Below are positions 10,601-21,183 of a stretch of DNA of 64,000 nucleotides, piece after piece. Position 1 is the first letter of the stretch; the number at the start of each line of letters is the position of its first letter. Both the position numbers and the translations under genes were made by a program. Below the pieces are notes generated by a model that was not told the DNA's origin, searched no databases, and was given only the letters and a program-made list of their open reading frames with translations. This DNA is from Gracilariopsis chorda. Taxonomy: Eukaryota; Rhodophyta; Florideophyceae; Gracilariales; Gracilariaceae. The stretch lies in the NCBI GenBank assembly GCA_003194525.1, contig NBIV01000227.1:1-64000 (forward strand), given 5' to 3'.

Positions 10601-11681
10601 GTTCCTCGTTGGTTGGATGGGTCTGAAGCCAAACGTCGCAGACGAGTGCGTCTACACCGGAGAGGTACTGGGAGCGCTTGTGATCATTGCTCTTTATGTG
10701 GACGACTTGCTCATTGCGAGTCCAAGTATGGAGACAATGAATCGCGTAAAGCGTGAACTATCAAAACGTTTTCAGATGAAGGATCTCAGTGAAGCGCGCA
10801 TGGTACTTGGGTTCGAGATCCATCGTGATAGATCCAAAAGACAGCTGTACCTGACACAGTCTGCATACACGCGTAAGGTCTTAGAACGTTTTGGCATGTT
10901 GCAGTGCAAACCAATGGACACTCCCATGGACTCCGGTGCTGACCTCACTAAGGTAGAAGAGCCTCTGACGAACATCCCGTATCGCCAGGTGATCGGTTGT
11001 CTGATGTATCTCTCTGTTGGCACTCGACCGGACATCTCGTTTGCAGTGTCCAAGCTAGCCAAGTATGTCGAGAAACCTGGAGAGACTCATTGGAAAGCGG
11101 TCAAGCGTGTTCTGCGTTACCTCAATGGCACTCGCTCCCTCGGACTTACTTATGGCACCAGGACTGATACTCAGCTGTATGGATACGTAGACTCTGACTG
11201 GGCAGGTGATACATCCAACCGCAAGTCCACCAGTGGGTATGTGTTCATGATGTGCGGTGCTCCTGTGTCTTGGAGCTCGCGCCAACAGGAAGTAGTTGCA
11301 TTGTCTAGCGCTGAGGCTGAGTATGTGAGTCTGTGCAGTGGGAAGAAGGAAGCGATCTGGCTGAGACGACTGTGGAGTGGCATTGGCAACGCAAGTGGAC
11401 TACACGTGGATGAGTCAGTGACGCTAATGGTTGAGCCCACAACTGTGTACGTGGACAACCAAGGTTGCATCGACCTTGCTCGAAATGGAGTTGTGAACAA
11501 GCGTATTAAGCACATTGATATTCGCTTTCACTTCACCAGAGAGGCTCTACGCGACAAAGCCGTCCAGTTGCAGTACTGTTCCACGGAAGACATGGTTGCC
11601 GATATGCTGACGAAAGCGCTCGGTGGAGTTAAGCTGGCAAGGTTCCGCGGTGACTGTGGCTTGCTCCCCTTAGACCTTTGA
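7656..11681 (+). CDS. gag-pol: Copia gag-pol polyprotein, intact
   Basis: A single open frame of 1341 residues encodes the whole retrotransposition machinery. A gag domain of the UBN2 type covers about residues 1-200. A CCHC knuckle (CYYCGKKGHIQRNC) follows at about 212-225, and the protease DSGA at about 281. GAG-pre-integrase covers about 410-460. The integrase has HSDICGP near 476, DNAGEY near 551 and NGLAERFNRT near 584, giving the D, D and E residues. Reverse transcriptase has YVDD near 1013, and RNase H has DSDWAGD near 1178 and YVDNQG near 1265. There is no stop or frameshift and no separate gag stop, so gag and pol would be made as one polyprotein. The ATG at 7656 opens the gag domain. 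Confidence is high because all catalytic residues are visible. Confidence 0.97.
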   Translation: MDSFGGIKIEKLGEDNFHVWKQKVELLLALKDLDDHLESTRPTDDDELSAWKKKDAKARAVIGLSISDEHLDHVRDTENAAEMWKAICDVFQRKTLLNRINARRAFYTAKMRDDEKMLHFINRVRHLASDLKSMDVVVEEEDIAMAILCGLPDRFEHLIVAIDTTIGDRKLDLEFVKSRLLQEEQRMNDRAKDESGSDTALVGAQSRKKSMVCYYCGKKGHIQRNCFKRQRDEASKEQSAAANPAVQTNLGNEKRGCDSDSDFVCLIATGSVEESISDWIIDSGATAHMTYDESMFDSYSKRESAGVSIGNDSKLESLGHGSVHLDLAVEGRKSKCRLGEVVHVPNLRYHLLSVSAMCDLGARVVFDKTKVCVYKGNTMIAQGRRIKGLYYLCTAIEVPEDMDNALVTDLSLWHDRMAHVNVDGIKHMARNGVVSGLNVDLNQSMDVCDSCVVGKSTRAPTPKQGGERALHPLDLVHSDICGPIQVGSLGGSHYFVTFIDDHSRFCFLYMLKTKDEVFHVFVKWLKMVQNQSDRHVKTITARESVLHALRRDNAGEYVSKKFSQELERHGIEHQRTVPYNPHQNGLAERFNRTLMDLVRSMLHHKKLPKSFWAEALNVAVYVRNRVTCKALPSDVTPLEMWSGYEPDLSNLRVFGSRCWYKVVDHKLKKLEQRAVEAIFIGYTTGSNGYKLWDAQKKKVVVSRDVRFDECSGSDQGTDHFDDDDYAEIDISDKPKSNITSTSTTPTDAAQVEPAAPDTPPEEASGSGHDEPTAETEVEPDVPDPPPLRRSTRERRAPTSWWRGTALLTASDDVPSSYSDAVSRPDSKAWTKAMNSEYESLMEHDTWELVPRPADSNVISSKWVFVQKYEAGDNDEPTVRYKARVVARGFLQIEGVDFSETYAPVVKFTSIRMILSIVAVQDYHLHQMDVKTAFLNGDLEETVYMEQPDGFIKPGNEDLVCLLKKAIYGLRQASRQWFAKMYLFLVGWMGLKPNVADECVYTGEVLGALVIIALYVDDLLIASPSMETMNRVKRELSKRFQMKDLSEARMVLGFEIHRDRSKRQLYLTQSAYTRKVLERFGMLQCKPMDTPMDSGADLTKVEEPLTNIPYRQVIGCLMYLSVGTRPDISFAVSKLAKYVEKPGETHWKAVKRVLRYLNGTRSLGLTYGTRTDTQLYGYVDSDWAGDTSNRKSTSGYVFMMCGAPVSWSSRQQEVVALSSAEAEYVSLCSGKKEAIWLRRLWSGIGNASGLHVDESVTLMVEPTTVYVDNQGCIDLARNGVVNKRIKHIDIRFHFTREALRDKAVQLQYCSTEDMVADMLTKALGGVKLARFRGDCGLLPLDL

Positions 11682-11691
11682 AGTCAGTGAC

Positions 11692-11701
11692 AGAGGGGGG
11701 G
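11692..11701 (+). other. Polypurine tract of element D
   Basis: AGAGGGGGGG immediately precedes the TG of the 3' LTR, ten bases after the gag-pol stop. This is the expected primer for plus-strand DNA synthesis. Confidence 0.85.
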
Positions 11702-12449
11702 TGTTGGCAGTAGTACCTGTGCTGTCACTGAAAACCAAATGTTCCGGGGAGCATGGGCTGTTTTAGAGGGTACCTCTGCAAAAGCGCATATGCGCGTGTG
11801 CGCGAACCCAACGTGAAACTCGCTTCTGATTGGCTACTGCAAATGTACATATGCAACGTGGTGCGTACAAGTGGTATGGCATAACTGGGTCGGTTGGACA
11901 CAACCACGTGTCCAGCTACTACAGTGGTCACAGTGTACGTTGTGTGCAGGGGATACTGGTGAAGTGGTTGACACCTGTTACAAGTGGTACAGCAGTGGTT
12001 GGTACAATGGTAAGGTGCGCATGCACTGTCAACAGGTTTACACATGCACGGGTATATTGATGACATGGCACTAACACCACAGGTTACGTGCCGACTTACC
12101 GTGACGTGTTGACTTACCGTGATGTGTTGGCATGTGCTGGCGTGTGTTGGAGTCGTGAATTTGTGCCTTGTCATGGTCATGTGTATGCACGTAACTATTA
12201 CAGAACATTGGTGCGTTCGTGTGCGTTGGTGTAATGAGGTTGTGCTGAGCTGGCTATGTCATATTAGATGATGATTGGTAGTATTGAGTGTCCCTGCTTA
12301 GTGGTTTAGGTTTTACTTGTAGTTGGTGTTCCCGCGCAATTCGAGTTTAGAGTGGTATATAAGATGTGCCTGAAGGACCTCCAAGTAAATCCAAGCTAGA
12401 GCTGGCGAACTTCCCTTCCATCCCCTCAACTTCCTTTCAACTTTCAACA
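11702..12449 (+). repeat. 3' LTR of element D
   Basis: 748 bp, nearly identical to 5689-6437. Visible differences are one T missing in a T run near 11764, one G/A change near 12262 and the TATA change near 12358. It ends TTCAACA, followed by CAAAG, which resumes the A leader. Confidence 0.93.
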
Positions 12450-12668
12450 CAAAGAAGCAGGGATCGGAACAGGCGCAGGTCGGCTTCCCAGAGAAGGTGT
12501 CTCTGAACGCTTTGCCTACTTTCACCACTGCCACTCGACTTCCACAAGATTCGCTCGCTCGCAACGCAACGCGTACCTGCGCGAAAGAAAAACCAGTCTT
12601 CGTAGAATCCAAAGAGATATTAGTAGAGGGCGACGTCTGCAAAAAGTCGACGCTCTGGGCCCATAACC
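12450..12668 (-). mobile_element. 5' leader of element A, LTR-proximal part, with primer site
   Basis: Matches 18255-18477 of the B leader. It completes the leader interrupted by D at 5688. The primer site lies at 12646-12668 and on the minus strand reads GGTTATGGGCCCAGAGCGTC, next to the LTR end. Confidence 0.85.
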
Positions 12669-13388
12669 TGTTGCAACGCACGCGGGTTATGAAAACAAAA
12701 GGGAAGAAACAACGGGAGGAAGAAGAAACAAGAAAATAAAACAAGGAAGGTTGTCAGCCTTAGTCGACCAGTTTACTCGACAGCAGGCAAAGCCAATCTA
12801 CATATACCGCACACACTTCACCGTCGTCGCGGCAAGCGACGGCGGTGGTCGCATCATTACACTACACGTTATTCGTGTGTGCAGGTGTACACGAAAAGCA
12901 CACACAATCTAGAGGGTCACAATTTCAAATAACTAAATCAATCAATGCGGCAAATCCATTGCCAGTCCCTTGATCTGGAACCAGCTCTAAAAAATCAACA
13001 ATTACCATCCTGGCACTCCAACCCCTCCGCGCAGCCCGCAAACGCACATTGTCCCAAATCACCCAATACAGCTCCCATTCGCATCTTCGGCATTGCAGCA
13101 CAACCGTCTACTGCGCGCACACTTGGACCAACCACATTGCTCCACTTGTGCATATCCGCAATCCAGTACCATACACTCCATAAAACTTGTACGGTATACA
13201 ATGCATATAGCATTTTGCAGTAGCCAATCACATTGCCGTTTCACGTTGGGTTTGAGCAGAGGCGCATATGCGCTTTTGGAGCGAGGGGCTCCAAAAGTGC
13301 CCATTGTCCCCTGAAGGTTTGGTTTTGGACCAAGCTGACACCTTCTGTGGGGGTTGGCCAGGCACTCGACCACTTGTAGAGTTCAACA
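12669..13388 (-). repeat. Family-1 LTR shared by elements A (5' LTR) and B (3' LTR)
   Basis: A 720-bp LTR with a primer site of A on its left and the polypurine end of B (revcomp of CACTCCTCC) on its right. It therefore serves as 5' LTR for A and 3' LTR for B, the mark of a tandem element array. The shared promoter-like module lies at about 13199-13279. Confidence 0.9.
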
Positions 13389-13390
13389 CT

Positions 13391-16300
13391 TCACCACTCC
13401 TCCCCGAGTTCCTGTCCAAGACCAAGCAGTTTGAGAATTGCATTAACACTCATACGTCCTAATGGCTTGGTGAGTAAATCGGCATCATTCAGCTCACTTG
13501 GGACGTATTGAACACTAATCACATTGTCGCTTATGAGATCTCGGATAAAGTGAACCTTTACATCAATGTGCTTAGCACGACTAGAAGGACACCTTTCACC
13601 ACCAGCCCACTCCAATGCGCACTGGTTGTCAGAGTGTAGAGGAACCAAAGGTTTCATGTCGAAGCCGCATTCCCGTAGCACACGAGCAACCCATACCACT
13701 TCCTGTGCAGCCAAAGTCAGAGCATAGTACTCCGCCTCGCCAGTGGATAGCGCAACTGACGCTTGTTTTCTACCACCATACCAGCAGGTTGCTGACCCAA
13801 GTTTAACGATATACCCGGACATCGACTTCCGACTCGTGGTATCTCCAGCGTAGTCAGAGTCCACAAAACCATGCAGATCTAGCGATCCAGGCCTGTAGCA
13901 TAGCCCATGCTGTCGCGTTCCACACAGGTACCTGAGCACACGCTTCACTGCTTTGTGACACCAAGCGGTAGGAGCACTCTGAAAACGAGCCAGGATGAGA
14001 ACTGGTGCAAGTATATCCAACCTAGTACGTAGTGCCAAGTACAGCAGAGACCCGATCATCTGCTGGTACAACTGCACATCCATTGGTGATTTGTCCTCCT
14101 CCATTGCTAGAGATGTGAAGAAGCACTCCACCATAGGGCTAGGTACTGGCTTAGCGTTCTGGAGACCAAATCGTCGAAGTATACTTTCAATATACAGCGA
14201 CTGTCCCAGCTTGACACCAAGGAGTTGTCCGGCTGTACCTATCTTCCATGACAGCTCCACGCCAAGGTACAGAGTGATTCGGTTCTCAATGCGGAGCTCA
14301 TAGAGTGTTTTGAGCTCCTCCAACACCGTAATCCGTTGCTCCAGCGTTGGCGTGAACACCAGAATGTCGTCCACATATACGAGTATGTAGGCATACATGC
14401 CATCTCCAACCTTTCGCTTGAATACGCACGATGCGCTGGGTAGTTCCTCAAAACCCAACCTCTTCATGTCTGCTTTGAACTTGGTGTGCCATGCTAGATG
14501 AGCCTGTTTCAAACCGTACATAGCCTTGAGTAACTTATAGCACTTTGTGGTCAGACCAGGAACACCACGCGGCGACATCACCCACAAGTCTTCTTTAAGC
14601 TCACCGTTGAGAAATGCAGTCTTAACATCTACTTGAGCCACATACATCTGAAGACAAAGTGCGACGTACAGGAACATGCGGACCAGGCTAAATGGCACTA
14701 CTGGCGCATATGTCTCCATGTAGTTCTGCCCGTATGCCTGGTGATTGCCACCAGCCACAACCCTAGCCTTGAATCTCTCAACTGATCCTTTGGCATCGCG
14801 CTTTACGTTTAGAATGACATGAGTAGGAAGAGGCTGAGAGGCAGGTGATTCATCCTCCTCCCAAGTGTTCTTCTCCTCCAGAGATGTCAGTTCTTCATCA
14901 ATGGCACTCTTCCAAAGGCTCTGCTCAGGTGGTGTGGCAGACAGTGCTTCGCCCAGAGTAGGTTCATCACTGGTAGTAATATCCATTTGTGACGTTGCAC
15001 TACCGGCCATGTACCACCACTTAGCTGGTGCACGTCGTGTACGGCGAGGATAGCGTGGTTCTGGTTCAGATTCCGGTAAGACATCAGTGTCCGAAGTATG
15101 TTGACTAGCACTTGGGGCATGCTCACCACAATTGTCTGGGTCCAAATCATCACCAGAAGTATGCTCGCTATCATCTGGATGATCGGTACCGCTTTCAATG
15201 CTCTGTGCCGTTGGTATAGGAGTGGATTCAATATGTTCCGTATCACTCTCAATGTCGAATGGGGTGTCCACAGAAACCATACTACCACTCTCAGTATCGA
15301 TTTCAGAGTGATCTGTGCATTCATAAGTATCATCTGATGCACCTTCATCACTCATAACCTGTTCCAGAAATGGTACCCCAGGGAACTTGGACTCGTCAAA
15401 TGTCACATGCCGAGACTTTACAATGCTTGGAATCTCATCACTATCATTGACTAAAACATCATACACACCATGCTCAAGAGTCTGCAAGTACACTCCCTCA
15501 AGTGCACGAGACTCCAACTTGGTATCCGGTTTCATCTTTAGCACGAACGCAGCACACCCAAACACTTTGACATGCTTCAGGGATGGTTTTGAACCAGTCA
15601 TCAAAAGGTAAGGGGTGCTTCCAGTTGCTGAGTGATAAACCCTATTGCGAACATGTATGACGTGCTTTAATGCGTATGGCCACAAGCACTCTGGGAGACT
15701 TGCCTGTATGAGCAAAGCTCGAGCAGCTTCCTCCATAGTGCGATTGATGCGCTCGGCTATTGCATTGTGTTCCGGAGTATACGGAGGAGAGAAAGAAGTG
15801 TCTTGAAGATTGTTGGCAGGGTTCAGCTGCAACGCAATATACTCCTGGGCATTATCCGAGTGCACTTTCGCAATGGCCAATCCTCCAAGCTGCTGGAACT
15901 TGTGCTCAACTGCATCGAATACAACAGCAATTTCACTTTTATGGGTCATGAAGCCTAAGAGTGCATACCTGGAATGCTCGTCAAGGAAGGTAGTGGCATA
16001 TTGAAACCTTTGTGGGAATGAAGGTACAAGGGGTCCTAGTATATCGGAGTGTACCACCTCACCTACGGATGATGCTCGGTCGTATTTGCCAGGGAACGGA
16101 AGTTTATGTGCCTTACCAAGCATACGCGGGCGGCATATCTCCTCCATTCCCGACATCTTCAGCATCCCTTCAGCATGTTTGTAAACTGACTGGAGGTCGC
16201 GCGCATTGATGTGGGCAAGTCGCCGATGCCATAGATTAGCAATACTGGACTCCGATGTCTTCATGCAATGATCTCCACTAGTTGGTGACGAGGATGGGGT

Positions 16301-17690
16301 TGGGTTGGTACCTTGCAATATCGGATCGGGTAAGGTGTACAACCCCGAGCGTCGATCGCGATGGCCACTGCCGACTACAAACCCATTGTCCAAGGTGAGA
16401 CGAACTTCACTTGAGCGAAAGAAAGATTCAATGCCCTTGTCCGCCAAGCATCCTATGGACACCAAATTGTATTCCAGTTCTGGAACGAACAGGACATCAG
16501 TCAATCGTAGGTTTGCGTACTCAAGTGGCAATACTATGTCGAGTTTCTACGTTGTGCAAAGACTCGGGAATAAACGCAGACACCGAATGGAAAAAGTGTG
16601 ATGTAGCACCACTATCGGCATAGGTGTCCATATCACAACTGTGGGGAGGTACGATGGAAGACTTTTCCAGTGCCATACCACATACCTCAATCTTTGATGA
16701 ACTACCAGCCGGTTTATTGCAAGACTTGGACGCCCCAGATTTGCTCTTCGATTTGATGTTAAGCTTGTCCAGGATGCTTTTGGGTAAGTGATTATCTGGG
16801 TTATCGGGATTCACATGGCATCTGTCCTTTGTGTGACCATCACGATCACAGAATTCACAGTGATAAGTCCGGTTACTGGACACCACGTATGCTCTACCAG
16901 TTGTACTTGGCCGATCATCAGAGTCACTTCCATCCCTGACGTGAGTGTGACTGGAGTTTTGGGACACACGTGAACCACTAGAACCTTTGCTTCTGTTCTT
17001 CTTTCGACTTCGCGTACGTCCTGAACTAGAAGAACTGACCAGACGAGCATTGTACTCATCGATCAAAGTGGTTGCCACATAGTCCCAAGTCAGTTCCGAT
17101 ATGTCCTTGGTACGGAGTGCAGCAGCCGTGGACTCCAACGAACTGTTCGGATCAATGGAAGCAAGTAGCATAGGTGCCTTGTGAGACTCCGGTATAGCAG
17201 CATCCTTGCCCATACGGTCTAACTGAGCGAACAATGCCGTGTATTGATCCACATAGCTGGACATGTTCTCACCACTGTACGACATTCGGAACAATCGTGT
17301 CTGCACTGCAATTCTAGATACAGTCCTATTGGAGGCATAACGTCCATCGAAGAGTTGCAACATACGTGCAGGATCATCATCCACGTCCATGACTACTCGT
17401 AATGGAGCATAACCAAGAGCACAGATGATGATACCACAAGCCTTTTCTCGTTTCGCAATGATACGGGGAGTTGCTATTTCAGTGCCACTACCTGCGGTAG
17501 TTGTGTCTTGAGTTGAAATATCTGTGGTAGATTGAACCCCAGGGGGATTCGCGACATTCCAGACACCATTAATACGGCATGCAGCACGGAGACGGTGACG
17601 CCACAGCATATAATCCTCACCACGCTTACCATGGAAACGAGGAATTTTCATTCCAGATGTGGATTCCGTTTCAGCTTCGGAGTCGGACAT
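13391..17690 (-). pseudogene. Family-1 copia gag-pol, element B, nearly intact
   Basis: Two long minus-strand frames cover the whole polyprotein. Gag, CCHC knuckle and the start of the protease (DSGATSHFF) read from ATG 17690 to about 16,540. The rest of the protease through integrase, reverse transcriptase (YVDDILVF) and RNase H reads from about 16,530 to the stop at 13391. One deletion of about 50 bp near 16,537, judged against element G, joins the two frames out of register inside the protease. Apart from that lesion the coding sequence looks open. It is best called a recently disabled copy. Confidence 0.92.
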
Positions 17691-18477
17691 GGTTCCTACG
17701 GGACTAGAACCAAAGAAAAGCAACAAAAGCTACTATGTAGATGCCAAATGTATTGATATCCACGCAATGTATTGAAGCCGAAAGAGGGATTTCAAGGCTT
17801 CTGTTACACAAAGAACCAGAAAAACTGGAGCGGAGAAGAATCTCAAACACTCAACAGCGAAAACTTCAGCGGAGACCGTGTAACCAAGTCTACTACGCTT
17901 GTCGAGACGCGTCTCGTACGCGATCACAGGCAGAGTTCGGGTACTCAACGCCCGGAGTATACTCACAGGACGTACTGATACGAGCCTGGACAGAAATAAA
18001 ACTTCTTAAGACGGGCGCACTGGCAGGAGATACTATCCCCGCTACCCTAGAGGTCCGAATCCTCTGGTCCCTGGTAACTCTCTCCAGGTGAGATGCGGTT
18101 TCTGCAACCAATCCTGATCTGCGCACTTCAGAGCGAGGGGCTTTACAATCCGTACGAGACGTCCAAGGGAGGCAAGTAGCTGACGCGATAAGCTTTCACC
18201 AGTTAACCCCTTCTAGTCGCTTGCCGGAAAATAGCGCGGTCTTCCTTGTGCGCTGAAGCAAAGAAGCAGGGATCGGAACAGGCGCAGGTCGGCTTACCAG
18301 AGAAGGTGTCTCTGAACGCTTTGCCTACTTTCACCACTGCCACTCGACTTCCACAAGATTCGCTCGCTCGCAACGCAACGCGTACCTGCGCGAAAGAAAA
18401 ACCAGTCTTCGTAGAATCCAAAGAGATATTAGTAGAGCGCGACGTCTGCAAAAAGTCGACGCTCTGGGCCCATAACC
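17691..18477 (-). mobile_element. 5' leader of element B with primer site
   Basis: 787 bp of noncoding leader between LTR and gag. It contains the hairpin series at 18013-18088 and the primer site at 18455-18477, whose minus strand reads GGTTATGGGCCCAG at the LTR edge. It is uninterrupted and so serves as the reference for the D insertion site in A. Confidence 0.88.
18013..18088 (-). other. Conserved leader hairpin series, element B copy
   Basis: Same stems as the A copy: CCTGG/CCAGG, AGAGG/CCTCT and a third GA-rich stem, followed by GCCAGTGCGCCC on the minus strand. It lies about 320 bases upstream of the gag ATG. Confidence 0.6.
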
Positions 18478-19075
18478 TGTTGCAACGCACGCGGGTTATG
18501 AAAACAAAAGGGAAGAAACAACGGGAGGAAGAAGAAACAAGAAAATAAAACAAGGAAGGTTGTCAGCCTTAGTCGACCAGTTTACTCGACAGCAGGCAAA
18601 GCCAATCTACATATACCGCACACACTTCACCGTCGTCGCGGCAAGCGACGGCGGTGGTCGCATCATTACACTACACGTTATTCGTGTGTGCAGGTGTACA
18701 CGAAAAGCACACACAATCTAGAGGGTCACAATTTCAAATAACTAAATCAATCAATGCGGCAAATCCATTGCCAGTCCCTTGATCTGGAACCAGCTCTAAA
18801 AAATCAACAATTACCATCCTGGCACTCCAACCCCTCCGCGCAGCCCGCAAACGCACATTGTCCCAAATCACCCAATACAGCTCCCATTCGCATCTTCGGC
18901 ATTGCAGCACAACCGTCCACTGCGCGCACAATTGGACCAACCACATTGCTCCACTTGTGCATATCCGCAATCCAGTACCATACACTCCATAACACTTGTA
19001 CGGTATACAATGCATATAGCATTTTGCAGTAGCCAATCACATTGCCGTTTCACGTTGGGTTTGAGCAGAGGCGCA
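18478..19075 (-). repeat. Family-1 LTR, 5' LTR of B, broken inside its palindrome
   Basis: Matches 12669-13265 and then stops. The break falls at GCGCA|TATGCGC, the centre of the conserved palindrome. The next bases belong to a family-2 leader. About 120 bp of the LTR, including its TG end, are missing. Confidence 0.88.
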
Positions 19076-20367
19076 CTGGTGAAGTGTGCGGAGTAAGGCA
19101 GGTCGAAAAAAATCGCACCTTGCACCTGGAGAGAGCATCCAGGGTCCAGGGTTTCAACCCTTAGGGTAGCAGAGGTAGTTTCTCCTGTCAGTGCGCCCAC
19201 TTTTACGAAGTTTCATCTTTTATTTTGTTTCCCGAGTGCGCTTCAGAGCCACTTGTGAGTATACTCTGGGCGTTGAGGACCCGAGCTACGCCTGTGATTC
19301 GCATACGGGACTCGTCCCACTGAGCGTTTTGACTTTGTTACACGGTCTCCGCTGCCATCCTAGCTGTTGAGTGTCGACAAATCTCCTCTCCAGTATCTTT
19401 TGCTTAGTATGACATCAGCTACAATTCAGCGGCTGTACCGGGATCATTCTCTTCAATCCCAGCTGATCGTCGATTCAAGGCATTGAGTCCCTCACTCTGC
19501 TACATTTGTTTTATTAACTTTGGTATTTGAACTCCTTCTGGAACAATGTCTGACTCTGAAGTTGAGTCCGAAACCACCTCTGGTGTGAAAATCCCACGCT
19601 TCCATGGTAAAAGTGGTGAGGATTATACGTTATGTTGACGTCGTCTACGAGCTGCATGTCGCATCAAAGGAATCTGTAATGTCGTAATGTCAGGCTCGGA
19701 GGGGTCATACAGTGTTACCACGACGCAGGCATCGGTCTCAAGTGCTCTGCAGACCACTCCCCGTGTACTTGCCAAACGAGAAAGGGCATGCGCAATCATA
19801 ATATGCGCACTTGGATATGCCCTTCTGCGTGTGGTTATAGACGTCGATGATTACCCTGGGCGTATGCTCCAACTTCTTGATGCGAGGTATGCGTCTAATA
19901 GGACAGTGTCAATTATTGCTGTACAGACCCAGCTATTCCGAATGTCGTATAATGGTCAGAATATGTCGGACTATGTTGACCAGTTTGCATCCCTATTCTC
20001 GCAGCTAGATCGAATAGGGAAGGATGCTGCCATTCCCGAATCCCACAAGGCGCCAATGCTGTTAGCCTCTATTGATCCCAACTGCTCATTGGATTCAACG
20101 GCTGCGCCACTTCGGACAAAGGACATCTCGGAATTGACATGGGACTACGTGGCCACTACCCTCATAGACGAATACAATGCTCGCCAAATTGATTCAGCCA
20201 GTTCTGGTCATAGTCGCAAACGCATGAAGAGCAGAAGTAAGGGCAGTAGCCGTTCATGTGGACACACCACATCGTCAAATGTTTACAACATTGATGCAAG
20301 TACATCAGATCCCAACTCATACAATGACTACAACGGGCGCACTTATGCTAATGAAGGCAAAAACAGT
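19076..20367 (+). pseudogene. Family-2 copia leader and partial gag, element C
   Basis: A family-2 leader (hairpin series at 19125-19198) leads to a gag start at 19545. The frame has an in-frame TGA at 19636 and then stays open for most of gag up to about 20367. There it is cut by the LTR of element F just before the expected CCHC knuckle. It matches the gag of E on the opposite strand (23736-24662) almost base for base, so both come from close copies. No pol sequence of C is found in the window. Confidence 0.85.
19125..19198 (+). other. Conserved leader hairpin series, element C copy
   Basis: Stems CCTGGA/TCCAGG, GGGTT/AACCC and GGTAGTTTCTCC-type third hairpin, ending GTCAGTGCGCCC. The second stem differs from family 1 and D but stays paired. 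Confidence 0.62.
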
Positions 20368-21160
20368 TGTTGATGTTGGCACATGGTCGAATGCCTGGAA
20401 GCCCTAGGACTTCATGGTAGACTACTTGGAAACAAAGTTGCATATAACGAAGGGGCATTTTTGAGCACCCCCGTTGCAAAAGCGCATATGCGCTTGTGCT
20501 CGAACCCAGAGTGAAACGGGCTTATGATTGGCTACTGCATTTGCCCATATGCATTACGTGGTTTACAAGTGGTATACACTGTATGGGTCGTAGGCATAGC
20601 ATGGGCCACTTGGTATAATGTGAATGGACAACGTACATGAGATTCTGTGTGGCTACAATGGTTTACAGGGACATCACGTTGTGGAAGACGTGTGATTGTG
20701 TGTGCGAGCACGTGCACCGCACGCTATGGACTTAGGTTATCGATATGGATACAGTGTCATGTGAACTTGTGCATTGTCATGGTCATGATGACGCAAGTAA
20801 GTAATTATACAGGGCTGTGACCTGCTCGCATATTGTTGTCATGGTTGTTTCACTTACCGTGCTTCGTTGGCATGTGCTGGAATAAGGTTATGCATGGTTG
20901 CAGTGAACTTTCACCAGTTTGTGCAGCCCTTATTGTGTTATGTTTGAATATGATTGGTAGTACAGGCTGTCCGCACTTAGTGGTTAGGGCTTTTCTTGTA
21001 GCTGTAGTGCACTCTAGTGATGCTATATAAGTTGCAGATGTTGCATCTCCAAGTAAACCACCCCAAGGCTGACTACCTTCACTCTTGTTTTTACTTCTTT
21101 CTTTCGTTCTCATTTCAGTCGAATCCCAACATCATCTATCACCTTCATTTATCATCATCA
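20368..21160 (+). repeat. 5' LTR of family-2 element F
   Basis: 793 bp, beginning TGTTGATGTTGGCAC and ending CATCATCA, directly followed by the primer site. The shared promoter-like module is at 20476-20552. A TATATAAG box lies at 21024. It is related to, but clearly diverged from, the LTRs of E (21869-22695 and 25314-26138). Confidence 0.88.
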
Positions 21161-21183
21161 GGTTATGGGCCCAGAGCGTCGAC
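21161..21183 (+). other. Primer binding site of element F
   Basis: GGTTATGGGCCCAGAGCGTC follows the LTR directly and is complementary to the initiator tRNA-Met anticodon arm, as in family 1 and D. Confidence 0.83.

Larger units (their letters stand above)
5689..12449 (+). mobile_element. Complete Ty1/copia retrotransposon, element D
   Basis: Full-length element: LTR 5689-6437, primer site 6438-6451, leader, one open gag-pol reading frame 7656-11681, polypurine tract 11692-11701 and LTR 11702-12449. By eye the LTRs differ at about three positions in 749 bp, which suggests a young insertion. The flanks are CAAAAG on the left and CAAAG on the right, a probable 5-bp target duplication with one extra A. 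The element sits inside the leader of element A, which reads continuously when D is ignored. It is the only copy in the window with every part needed for retrotransposition. Confidence 0.95.
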
